Source: Psychrobacter sp. I-STPA10 (GTDB taxonomy: Bacteria; Pseudomonadota; Gammaproteobacteria; Pseudomonadales; Moraxellaceae). Taken from it: DNA of 64,000 nucleotides. The translations under genes were made by a program, and so were the position numbers. The stretch spans positions 53,575-117,574 of the forward strand of contig NZ_VFYU01000010.1 of assembly GCF_021012795.1 (NCBI RefSeq). The letters run 5' to 3'. Below the pieces are notes generated by a model, which worked only from the letters and a program-made list of their open reading frames with translations, made no database searches and was not told the DNA's origin. Positions 26,072-33,909 of this stretch are shown here, one piece after another (positions within the stretch are counted from its first letter, which is position 1; each line of letters opens with the position of its first letter).

Positions 26072-26234
26072 GAACCTGTATTCATAATCCAAAATCAGGG
26101 GAGTTTTAAACTAAAATTGCGTAATACAAGGCAAATTTTGGGGCGAATAGTCACTCTATTTAACCCAAAATTTAACGCCGTAGTACGTCTATTTTAGGCA
26201 AAAAGCCACCATTATGGGTTGTGAATACAGGCTC
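26072..26234. mobile_element. 163-bp MITE with GAACCTGTATTCA ends, copy 2
   Basis: Nearly identical to the element at 9481, in the same orientation, with a handful of substitutions and one indel. It is again flanked by TAA on both sides (26069-26071, 26235-26237). The right end is slightly changed (GGCTC for GGTTC). The similarity implies recent spread. Confidence 0.85.
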
Positions 26235-26277
26235 TAATACCATATTTTTATCTATCTTCCACTAAAAAATATGACAT

Positions 26278-26310
26278 AAAAAAAGAGGCTTATCACAAGC
26301 CCCTTTTTTA
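26278..26310 (-). terminator. Terminator after htpG
   Basis: AAAAAGAGGCTT pairs with AAGCCCCTTTTTT across a 5-base loop, 45 bp past the htpG stop; the T-run is present on both strands. Confidence 0.85.
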
Positions 26311-26354
26311 AATAGTCATCTTAAATAAATAACAGCAACAAATAAATGGTTAAA

Positions 26355-28298
26355 TTACTTCATTAGTAATTCATTAACCCGCTTTAGATATGCCGATGGA
26401 TCTTCAAGCTGTCCACCATCTGCCAATAACGCCTGATCAAAAATCACTTGTGCCAAATCATCAAACTGTTCACTATTCTCTAGTTTTTGAATCAGTGGAT
26501 GACTTGGGTTAATCTCAAGTGTTGGCTTCACATCTGGTACAGGTTGTCCCATTTGCTTGAGCATTTGAACCATTTGTGGAGACAATTCACCATCACCGAC
26601 CACCAAGCAAGCAGGGCTGTCAACCAAACGAGTCGATACTTGTACATCTTTGGCACGCTCACCAAGTGCAGTTTTTAGCTTATCAACCACAGGTTTTAGC
26701 GTTTCTTGTGCTTTTTGGGCTTCGGCTTTTTCTTCTTCGTCTTGTAGGTCACCTAAATCCACCGCCCCTTTGGCGATATTTTGTAGAGGTGTGCCATCAA
26801 ATTCAGTTAAGAAGTTCATCGCCCATTCGTCAACACGGCTGGTCATCAAGATAACTTCGATGCCTTTTTTCTTAAACAGCTCCAGTTGTGGGCTATTTTT
26901 AGCGGCAGCTAAACTATCTGCGGTGAGATAATAAATGGCTTTTTGACCTTCTTTCATGCGCTCTTTATAGTCAGCAAAGCTGGTCTCTAGCCCTTCATGC
27001 GTGCTAGTGGTATAACGCAATAACTTGGCGATACGCTCTTGGTTACCCATATCTTCGCCAAGACCTTCTTTGATGACATCACCAAATTCAGCATAAAACT
27101 GCTTAAATTTCTCTTGTTTTTCGCTGTCTTCACTATTTGCTAAACTTGCCAACAATGTCAAGATTCGGCGGGCATTACCATCACGGATAGATTTGACATC
27201 ACGGCTTTCTTGTAGCAGTTCACGGCTGACGTTAAGCGGTAAGTCAGCAGAGTCAATCACTCCTTTCACAAAGCGTAAATACATGGGTAGTAGCTGCTCA
27301 GCATCATCCATGATAAACACACGCTTCACATACAGCTTTAAGCCATGCTGATGCTCTCGCGAGTACATATCAAATGGTGCTTTTTTGGGAATATATAATA
27401 GCTGAGTATACTGTACCCGTCCTTCAACACGGTTGTGCGTCCATGCCAGTGGGTCTTCGAAGTCATAAGTGACATTTTTATAAAAGTCAATGTATTCTTC
27501 ATCATCAATTTCAGAAGCACTGCGTGTCCATAAGGCACTGGCTTTGTTGATGGTTTCCCACTCATCAGTCAGCACCATTTCACCATTTGCTGGTGTATCG
27601 CTCTCTTCGCCTTCTTCAACGACTTCTTCTTGCCATACTTCTTTACGCATTTGAATGGGCAAGCTGATATGATCAGAATAGCGGTTAACCAACGCTTTGA
27701 TTTTATTGCGCTCTAGATAATCACTCTCACCTTCACAATACTCTTCTTTTAGATGCAACGTGATGCTGGTGCCACGCTCTTGTTTGTTGATGCTCTCAGT
27801 GGTAAATGCGCCTGTACCATCAGATACCCAACGCACACCTTGCTCGGCAGGCTCACCTGCTTTGCGTGATTCAACAGTAATTTTATCAGCAACAATAAAA
27901 CCTGAATAAAAGCCCACACCAAACTGCCCAATTAAATTACCATCTTGTTTTTGTGCATCGGATAGTTTTTCTAAAAAAGCCTTTGTACCAGATTTGGCAA
28001 TTGTGCCTAAGTTTTCGATGGCATCTTCGGTGTTCATACCAATACCATTATCAATAAAGGTAATGGTTTTCGCTTCTTTGTCCACATCAATGCGAATACG
28101 CAATTGGGCATCGCCTTCATAAAGGCTATCATCAGTGGTGCCTTCAAAACGCAATTTATCACACGCATCGGAAGCATTAGACACCAATTCGCGTACAAAA
28201 ATATCTGAATTAGAATACAGTGAATGGGTAACCAGATGTAGCAATTGTGCTACTTCAGCTTCAAAAACGTGCTTTTGTGGTTGATTGTTATCGCTCAT
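26355..28298 (-). CDS. htpG: Chaperone HtpG (Hsp90)
   Basis: ATP-dependent Hsp90-type chaperone, cytosolic dimer. The GHKL ATPase domain is N-terminal ([54 protein letters not shown]). The middle domain holds the catalytic-loop Arg region ([19 protein letters not shown]), and the C-terminal dimerisation domain ends [10 protein letters not shown]. At 647 residues it is slightly longer than E. coli HtpG, mainly in an acidic linker after the N-domain ([13 protein letters not shown]). A sigma-32 promoter lies upstream, so heat induction is expected. Confidence 0.98.
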   Translation of the reverse strand: MSDNNQPQKHVFEAEVAQLLHLVTHSLYSNSDIFVRELVSNASDACDKLRFEGTTDDSLYEGDAQLRIRIDVDKEAKTITFIDNGIGMNTEDAIENLGTIAKSGTKAFLEKLSDAQKQDGNLIGQFGVGFYSGFIVADKITVESRKAGEPAEQGVRWVSDGTGAFTTESINKQERGTSITLHLKEEYCEGESDYLERNKIKALVNRYSDHISLPIQMRKEVWQEEVVEEGEESDTPANGEMVLTDEWETINKASALWTRSASEIDDEEYIDFYKNVTYDFEDPLAWTHNRVEGRVQYTQLLYIPKKAPFDMYSREHQHGLKLYVKRVFIMDDAEQLLPMYLRFVKGVIDSADLPLNVSRELLQESRDVKSIRDGNARRILTLLASLANSEDSEKQEKFKQFYAEFGDVIKEGLGEDMGNQERIAKLLRYTTSTHEGLETSFADYKERMKEGQKAIYYLTADSLAAAKNSPQLELFKKKGIEVILMTSRVDEWAMNFLTEFDGTPLQNIAKGAVDLGDLQDEEEKAEAQKAQETLKPVVDKLKTALGERAKDVQVSTRLVDSPACLVVGDGELSPQMVQMLKQMGQPVPDVKPTLEINPSHPLIQKLENSEQFDDLAQVIFDQALLADGGQLEDPSAYLKRVNELLMK

Positions 28299-28375
28299 AA
28301 ATGTCTTAATCCTTTATTTATCATTGAATGGTTTATTTACTATGATTGCTAACAAAAGCAATCTACTAAGTGAAC

Positions 28376-28404
28376 AAATAGGGGTACTGATGATAATTTT
28401 CAAG
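28376..28404 (-). promoter_or_regulatory. Sigma-32 (heat-shock) promoter of htpG
   Basis: Reading leftward, CTTGAAA is followed after 13 bases by CCCCTATTT. This matches the RpoH consensus CTTGAAA-N11-15-CCCCATNT at nearly every position. It lies about 80 bp before the htpG ATG. Confidence 0.8.
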
Positions 28405-28432
28405 TCCATTTTTTGATATTCTTTAACCCGCA

Positions 28433-28465
28433 GCAAAAAGCCTGCTGTATTAGCAGGCTTTTTGC
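28433..28465 (-). terminator. Strong terminator downstream of the binding-protein gene
   Basis: GCAAAAAGCCTGCT pairs perfectly with AGCAGGCTTTTTGC around a 5-base loop. It is positioned to end the minus-strand transcript of the gene at 28621, although about 155 bp lie between, including a fragment of a GGACTTACGCA element. It also insulates the htpG promoter from readthrough. Confidence 0.85.
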
Positions 28466-28529
28466 AGTCAGGATGAGAGATTAAATACAGTTAATATTTA
28501 GCTACAGGCAAGGAAAACCTAAGTGTTTA

Positions 28530-28556
28530 GGACTTACGCAGTTGCATAGATTAATA
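28530..28556. repeat. Solo end of a GGACTTACGCA element
   Basis: GGACTTACGCAGTTGCATAG and the next few bases match the end of the elements at 11439 and 29907, but the similarity stops after about 27 bp and no opposite end is seen. It is a decayed or truncated copy. Confidence 0.6.
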
Positions 28557-28620
28557 GTTTGATGCGTTTGTTATACCAATCTAAATTAAACAATATTGCT
28601 TGGTTGATTAATTAGTTTAA

Positions 28621-29505
28621 TTACTTGGTTGGAGCTTCTCCAAACCATTTGGTATAAATTTTATCATAAGTACCATCTGCTTTGATTTTCTTCAAGCCAC
28701 TATTAATTTTTTGCACCAAACCATCATCACGACCTTTTTTGACTGCATAACCAAAGTACTCTACTTCTGAATCTGGATTTATCAAGCCATATAGCTGGTA
28801 ATCCCCCATCTGATTACTGTAATACTGTAGGACACGTGAAATGTCATACGCCATATCTGCTTCACCACGTATCACTTGTTCAAGTTCCATAAACTGACTG
28901 TCTACCTCAATCACCTCAGCATCAGTACGCCCTTTTATCAATGCCTCTAAAGCAGGGACACCTGCTGACTCTGCCTGTGTGGTAAACTTGGTGCTATGTT
29001 GTACTGCTGTAGCAAAGTTATCGTATTTTGGTTTACCTTCACTGGGGGCTTCTCTTAAAATACCCATCCACTGTGTGTCTAAATAAGGATCTGAAAAGTC
29101 ATATTTTTTCTGACGCTCAGGGTTAATAACGACACCTGTTGCAATGATGTCTCGTTCATGAGAGTTGAGCATATCCAACAATCCTTGCCAAGGTGAAGTA
29201 ATCACTTCGACTGCAAAACCTTCTTTTTCACCAATTGCTCGGATAATATCAATATCAAATCCTTTTGGTTTTCCATACTCATCACTCAATACGAATGGCG
29301 GAAATGAAGCAATTGTACCAACAATATACACAGGAGCATCTGCAGGCAAGGTGCTAACAGCCGCTTCTTCAGGTGTGGTTATCTCTGTACTATTGACAGC
29401 AGTTGTATCTGCTGTCGAATCTGGTGCTGTTGGCTGTGGAGACTGGTTACAACCTGCCAATCCTAATAACGCTGATATTACTAATACTTTCCATTTGTGT
29501 TTCAT
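28621..29505 (-). CDS. Periplasmic amino-acid-type ABC transporter binding lipoprotein (SBP_bac_3)
   Basis: A 294-residue lipoprotein: leader KWKVLVISALLGLAGC with the lipobox LAGC, a Thr/Ser/Pro-rich linker of about 35 residues, then a family-3 solute-binding fold. This shows PPFVLSDEYGKPKGFDIDIIRAIGEKEG, SPWQGLLDMLNSHERDIIATGVVINPERQKKYDFSDPYL and the C-terminal GLKKIKADGTYDKIYTKWFG. These are standard signatures for polar amino acid receptors. No permease or ATPase gene is adjacent, so the ligand and partner transporter are unknown. The ATG at 29505 has an AGGGAT site; the frame extends two codons to a TTG. Confidence 0.85.
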   Translation of the reverse strand: MKHKWKVLVISALLGLAGCNQSPQPTAPDSTADTTAVNSTEITTPEEAAVSTLPADAPVYIVGTIASFPPFVLSDEYGKPKGFDIDIIRAIGEKEGFAVEVITSPWQGLLDMLNSHERDIIATGVVINPERQKKYDFSDPYLDTQWMGILREAPSEGKPKYDNFATAVQHSTKFTTQAESAGVPALEALIKGRTDAEVIEVDSQFMELEQVIRGEADMAYDISRVLQYYSNQMGDYQLYGLINPDSEVEYFGYAVKKGRDDGLVQKINSGLKKIKADGTYDKIYTKWFGEAPTK

Positions 29506-29767
29506 ATCCAATCCCTATTTTTGATTAATGGTATTTAACTTTAATAATTAATAATTCATTTATTATTGACATGTCTCATCCATGTCACAACACAGAAATT
29601 AAACACTTAGTACTAATAGTGCAATATTAGTTTACTAAACAAACTTGCAACTGTCAGATATTTTTTTAAATTATTTAAATATAACTATCTCAATGACATA
29701 GTTAACTAAAAAATAAATGAATTAAAAATTCAACAGCTACTTATAAAAGGGATTTAAAAAAGCTATC

Positions 29768-29803
29768 ACAAAAAAACCACTTTCTTAGCAATTAAGAAAG
29801 TGG
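29768..29803 (-). terminator. Terminator, probably the original ispH terminator
   Basis: CCACTTTCTT pairs with AAGAAAGTGG across a 7-base loop. The A-run just to the left reads as a T-run on the minus strand. The nearest upstream minus-strand gene is ispH, whose stop is at 30238; two inserted elements fill most of the intervening 435 bp. Confidence 0.75.
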
Positions 29804-29906
29804 CTAATTAGTCATTAATATATATTAAAAGTAGATATCAGATCTTAAGATAAATCGAACTGAATCGCATAACGTTAAACTGCTAATGGCTCAATTAAAT
29901 ATAATA

Positions 29907-30059
29907 AGACTTACGTAAAAGCGTGACAATCGCCTTATAAAGCGACTGAAAATTATATTGAGCCTCTGGAACGACATACAGCAACTACGTACAGCCAGCC
30001 TCCTTGATAAAAAACAATGATTACCAGTCGCTGATTAATCTATAAAACTGCGTAAGTCC
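29907..30059. mobile_element. 153-bp MITE with GGACTTACGCA ends, copy B (inverted relative to copy A)
   Basis: The right end CTGCGTAAGTCC and left end AGACTTACGT are inverted repeats (the left one decayed). Its reverse complement aligns along most of its length with the element at 11439, including CTGGTAATCATT and GGCTGGCTGTACGTAGTTGC, with about 20 extra bases inside. Confidence 0.8.
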
Positions 30060-30080
30060 GATATATCAATAATAAGACTA

Positions 30081-30224
30081 TACCTCACTCTCAACTTATT
30101 TTACTAAATTGATATATGACCCCTCCCAAACCCTCCCCTTGAAGTAAGAGGAGGACTTAAAAACCAGTTCCCCCTCCTTTTTTAAAGGGAAGGCTAGGAG
30201 GAGGTAGAAGTTGAGAGTGAGGTA
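30081..30224. mobile_element. 144-bp element with perfect 17-bp terminal inverted repeats
   Basis: Ends TACCTCACTCTCAACTT (30081-30097) and AAGTTGAGAGTGAGGTA (30208-30224) are exact inverted repeats. Inside are CCCCTCCC-rich and GGAGGAGG-rich blocks that can also pair. It ends 14 bp from the ispH stop. A second copy begins at 63948 and runs off the window. Confidence 0.85.
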
Positions 30225-30237
30225 ACACCATAATAAA

Positions 30238-31191
30238 TTAAGACATCTGCTCGACTGGAATACGCAATGCCTTAGGCAAGCTAAAGGTAACATTCTCCTC
30301 AATACCTGCCAACTCATCGGGTACTTTGCCACCCCAATCTTGTAACTGATTCAACACATCTTGAATCAAAACCTCAGGGGCAGATGCACCAGCCGTTACA
30401 CCAACACGCTCTACCTTATCAAACCACAACTTGTCCATCTCGCCTGCATTATCTATCAAATATGCCTTACAACCCATACGCTCGGCAAGCTCACGCAAGC
30501 GATTGGAGTTTGACGAGTTAGGTGAGCCAACCACCAATACAACTTCACAACGCTCTGCTAAATCTTTGACCGCATCTTGGCGATTTTGGGTGGCATAACA
30601 AATATCATCTTTGCGAGGACCTTGAATGGCAGGAAACTTATCTCGTAGCGCATCAATAACCACAGCTGTATCATCCATAGATAGTGTGGTTTGGGTGACA
30701 AATGCTAACTTTTCGGGATCATGCACATTTAGGCTTGCCACATCTGTTTCATTTTCAACCAGATGAATTTGTCCACCATGGCTGCGATTAAACCGCCCCA
30801 TCGTCCCTTCAACCTCAGGATGTCCTGCATGTCCAATCAGCACTGCATCCATGCCCTCTCGGGCAAATTTTGCTACTTCAATATGTACTTTTGTCACCAA
30901 TGGGCAAGTGGCATCAAATACGGTTAAATCTCGACGTTCTGCTTCTTCTTCAACGGCTTTGGAGACGCCATGTGCTGAGAAAATTACAATTGAGCCATCA
31001 GGTACTTCATGCAGCTCTTCTACAAACACAGCCCCTCGCCTTGCAAGGTCAGAGACGACAAACTTGTTATGTACCACTTCATGACGAACATAAATCGGTG
31101 GTGGAAATCGGGCTAACGCCTCGTTAACGATGGCAATGGCACGATCCACGCCTGCACAAAACCCACGAGGATTGGCAAGATATATTTGCAT
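30238..31191 (-). CDS. ispH: 4-hydroxy-3-methylbut-2-enyl diphosphate reductase
   Basis: Last step of the non-mevalonate isoprenoid pathway, an oxygen-sensitive iron-sulfur enzyme giving IPP and DMAPP. Its three cluster cysteines are visible in [26 protein letters not shown] and [12 protein letters not shown]. Substrate motifs [21 protein letters not shown] and [10 protein letters not shown] are also present. I place the start at 31191 ([10 protein letters not shown]) because an ATAGG site lies 7 bases before it; the frame extends five codons further. Length 317 is normal. Confidence 0.96.
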   Translation of the reverse strand: MQIYLANPRGFCAGVDRAIAIVNEALARFPPPIYVRHEVVHNKFVVSDLARRGAVFVEELHEVPDGSIVIFSAHGVSKAVEEEAERRDLTVFDATCPLVTKVHIEVAKFAREGMDAVLIGHAGHPEVEGTMGRFNRSHGGQIHLVENETDVASLNVHDPEKLAFVTQTTLSMDDTAVVIDALRDKFPAIQGPRKDDICYATQNRQDAVKDLAERCEVVLVVGSPNSSNSNRLRELAERMGCKAYLIDNAGEMDKLWFDKVERVGVTAGASAPEVLIQDVLNQLQDWGGKVPDELAGIEENVTFSLPKALRIPVEQMS

Positions 31192-31391
31192 AAAGATGCC
31201 TATCAATAGATAATTTGACTAAAATAACATGAATAATATGCAAAATGGCATACGCGCCTACTTTAGCATATTTTTAAGGTCGCTTACTTTCTTTAAACTT
31301 TATACATCGGTTATAGTGACTGACTAGTGACATAGTATAATAAAGCAAAGTCTATTATATTGGTTGAAAAAAAATTAATTGAGAAAAAATC

Positions 31392-32081
31392 ATGAAAAAA
31401 TACATACTGGCATCATGTTTTTTGCTACCCACACTAAGTTTTGCAAGTAATATCCCAAAAGCGTTTGATACCCGCCCTGTCTTACCCAGCGTTAATAAAA
31501 TGCGTCATGAGGATTGGACATGGAAAAATTTTGCCATGTTACCAAATATGGAAAAACTACACACAGACCCTCAAAACAAAAATCGTTATATGATGACCCA
31601 AACCATCAGTGATGAGAATCCACAAACCACCATTACTTTTTATGGGACAAAACAACGTCCTGAAGTTGCCGTCATCGAAGCTCGTACTTGGGGTGCAGGA
31701 AATACCCAAGACTCACTTTTTATTCGACTAGATATGCTAAAAGGCAATATTCCTTTAAAAAGTAACTGTAACTTTAGACAAGTTTCTATTAGCGAAAGTG
31801 ATAAAGACAGTGATGGTTTTAGCTATGAAACTGGTGCAACATTAGACTTTCAACAAGCCTATATCTTGCCAAAAAATATTAGCTCACTGCCTGCCGCTAA
31901 ACATGATTTATATGTTGCCAGCTCACAGGTAGAAACCTATGTCATCACAGGTTCATTTCAAACCCAAGCTTATACGCTATCTGTCATTACCCCTCAAAAA
32001 AATAAGCTTGGTCAACTGATAAATACCTATGGCTGGAATACAAACAATCAAGGCAAAAAGGTAAACTGCACTGTCAATTAA
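31392..32081 (+). CDS. Secreted protein of unknown function
   Basis: A 229-residue protein with a cleavable signal peptide (KKYILASCFLLPTLSFAS, cleavage probably after Ala-Ser-Phe-Ala). The mature part is predicted soluble and strand-rich, with TWKNFAMLPNMEKLHTDPQ and three cysteines near the middle and C-terminus. I recognise no family. It precedes gmk by about 95 bp and may share its transcript, but no functional link is evident. Confidence 0.6.
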   Translation: MKKYILASCFLLPTLSFASNIPKAFDTRPVLPSVNKMRHEDWTWKNFAMLPNMEKLHTDPQNKNRYMMTQTISDENPQTTITFYGTKQRPEVAVIEARTWGAGNTQDSLFIRLDMLKGNIPLKSNCNFRQVSISESDKDSDGFSYETGATLDFQQAYILPKNISSLPAAKHDLYVASSQVETYVITGSFQTQAYTLSVITPQKNKLGQLINTYGWNTNNQGKKVNCTVN

Positions 32082-32176
32082 CCCTTGTTTATTCACTATG
32101 GCTCATTCACTATGAATGATGCTCATGGTTATTTTATAAATTCTTGCCTCTTTTTATAACCTATAAGGAATTTTTG

Positions 32177-32797
32177 ATGACAGGTTCACTTTTTATTATC
32201 ACCGCTGCTTCTGGCACAGGCAAAACTTCATTGGTCAAGCAGCTTATCGCTACCACCAATGATGTCGCTGTCAGTATTTCTCATACCACCCGTGAGCCTC
32301 GCCCAGGTGAAATCAATGGTCAACATTATCATTTTACTGACACCACCACCTTTGTCGATGGCATACAGTCTGGACTATTTTTAGAACATGCAGAGGTTTT
32401 TGGTAATTATTATGGTACATCACAAAATAGCGTTACTGAACAACTCAATGCTGGATTAGATGTGATTTTGGAGATTGACTGGCAAGGAGCTTTGCAAGTC
32501 AAAAAGTTATTTGATGATGTCACCATGATTTTTATTCTACCGCCAAGCCTATCAACACTGCGTCAACGCTTATCAGGTCGAGCGCAAGACAGTGAGGCAG
32601 TGATAGAAAAACGTCTTGCGGGGGCAGTTCATGAGATGTGTCAATATATACACTTTGATTATGTGGTGATTAATGATAATTTCGATGTGGCACTGACTGA
32701 GCTAAAATCTATCATCATCGCCAAACGTCAGACTTTGGCTCGCCAGCAACAACGCCATGCTACTACCATCTCGTCCTTACTTAGTGAGTCTGACTGA
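32177..32797 (+). CDS. gmk: Guanylate kinase
   Basis: Phosphorylates GMP to GDP with ATP. The P-loop [14 protein letters not shown] is near the N-terminus, followed by the GMP-binding motifs [21 protein letters not shown] and [14 protein letters not shown], then [11 protein letters not shown] place the start at 32177 (MTGSLF): an AAGGA site stands 7 bases before it, whereas the upstream Met at 32144 has none. The 206-residue length is typical. The order gmk-rpoZ-spoT matches enterobacteria. Confidence 0.97.
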   Translation: MTGSLFIITAASGTGKTSLVKQLIATTNDVAVSISHTTREPRPGEINGQHYHFTDTTTFVDGIQSGLFLEHAEVFGNYYGTSQNSVTEQLNAGLDVILEIDWQGALQVKKLFDDVTMIFILPPSLSTLRQRLSGRAQDSEAVIEKRLAGAVHEMCQYIHFDYVVINDNFDVALTELKSIIIAKRQTLARQQQRHATTISSLLSESD

Positions 32798-32928
32798 CAC
32801 CCATCATAAATTATTGCAGTTTTTCTGCTTTAATTTTGCTATAATGAGCAGTTATTCTTATTTTCTTTCCTAGTATGGGTGTTTTACCATTCATTAGGAT
32901 AAGTTTTGGCTTTTTTGTAGAGGTAAAT

Positions 32929-33189
32929 ATGGCACGTGTCACCATTGAAGATTGCTTAGATAATGTTGAAAACCGCTTTGAGTTGATATTAGTCGCCAGT
33001 AAGCGCGCTCATCAACTTGCCAAGGGCATTGCAGAACCAACTGTTGAGGTTGATAACGACAAGCCCACCGTGTTGGCACTACGTGAGATTGCCGCAGGTC
33101 ACATCACCCGTGATATTTTAAATCAACCAGAACACCATTTTGCCACCAACTCACTAGATTTGGCTTTAAGCAGCGGACATGGCTTCTAA
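32929..33189 (+). CDS. rpoZ: RNA polymerase omega subunit
   Basis: An 86-residue protein starting [21 protein letters not shown], with the family motif [11 protein letters not shown] and REIAAG. It assists assembly of the beta-prime subunit and forms part of the ppGpp site 1 in proteobacteria, relevant because spoT is next. The ATG at 32929 has an AGAGG site 5 bases upstream; the frame extends 18 codons further with no support. Confidence 0.97.
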   Translation: MARVTIEDCLDNVENRFELILVASKRAHQLAKGIAEPTVEVDNDKPTVLALREIAAGHITRDILNQPEHHFATNSLDLALSSGHGF

Positions 33190-33212
33190 CCTACATTTAA
33201 GATAAATGCGAT

Positions 33213-33250
33213 AAAAATGCCACAATAACTATTTTATTGTGGCATTTTTT
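33213..33250 (+). terminator. Terminator after rpoZ
   Basis: AAAAATGCCACAATA pairs with TATTGTGGCATTTTTT around a short loop, 24 bp after the rpoZ stop. It separates gmk-rpoZ from spoT, which in E. coli is part of the same operon. Confidence 0.9.
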
Positions 33251-33442
33251 ATACATTAAGTTTTATGCTCTGTAATGTCTATATATACCTAATATACCTA
33301 TAGCTACAAGAAAATAATTCAAACTAATAACAAAAAGCTGAGTAAAAATAAATAAACACCCCACTATCTTTGCCAATTAAGGGCAAATCACTTCAGTTTA
33401 TCTTATTTTTTGTATTTTGTTACATGGTGATAAAAATATGAG

Positions 33443-33751
33443 TTGACAGCGTCTTCAATATAGGATTAATTAGAGAGTAATACCAAGCATTATTTCGATG
33501 ATTTTTTATGGCAAATATTTTTTATAACAAATATAACAACATCTAATAGGACTTAATGAGTCTTATTTATAATTGATGAATATAGTTGTGTAATGGCATA
33601 TATTGAAGAATTTAATTATTCACCCGTAAATTAAATTCTTATCATCTATGATGATGCTCTATTGATTATACTAATTTTCAAATTGATTTTAGTGAATCAC
33701 TTTAGTCGCTTAAGTTTGTTACCATTGGTTACTCACCTAAGCGACTTTTTT
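33443..33751 (+). ncRNA. Candidate small RNA or long leader between rpoZ and spoT
   Basis: A perfect -35 hexamer TTGACA at 33443 is followed after 16-17 bases by an ATTAAT/TTAATT -10-like box. About 280 bp later a terminator with AGTCGCTTA / TAAGCGACT stems and a T-run ends at 33751. No open frame with a ribosome site lies between. A promoter plus terminator with no gene suggests an RNA, but the -10 is weak and the interior has no structure I can recognise. Confidence 0.3.
33704..33751 (+). terminator. Terminator in the rpoZ-spoT gap
   Basis: AGTCGCTTA (33704-33712) pairs with TAAGCGACT (33738-33746), followed by seven T residues. No coding gene ends just upstream. Confidence 0.75.
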
Positions 33752-33777
33752 GCCCCTATCAGTTTGGTATTACAGGG

Positions 33778-33864
33778 TATTTAGTCAGTCTAAGATAATT
33801 TCACCACAAGACAAGCAAACGCAGCTAACTAATACCGTGGTGGATTTATAGGCGGCAGACTATA
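33778..33864. mobile_element. TATAGTC-family element, type B (inverted), copy 3
   Basis: The right end GCAGACTATA and the interior TAATTTCACCACAAG, CGCAGCTAACTAATACCGTGGTGGATTTATA match the reverse complement of the copies at 43451 and 49260. The central part with the GCAGATAGTACA core is deleted, so this copy is only 87 bp. It ends 46 bp before the spoT ATG. Confidence 0.75.
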
Positions 33865-33909
33865 TTATAAATTAAACACATTTTATTTCTACTTAAGGAT
33901 TGTTTAGCC

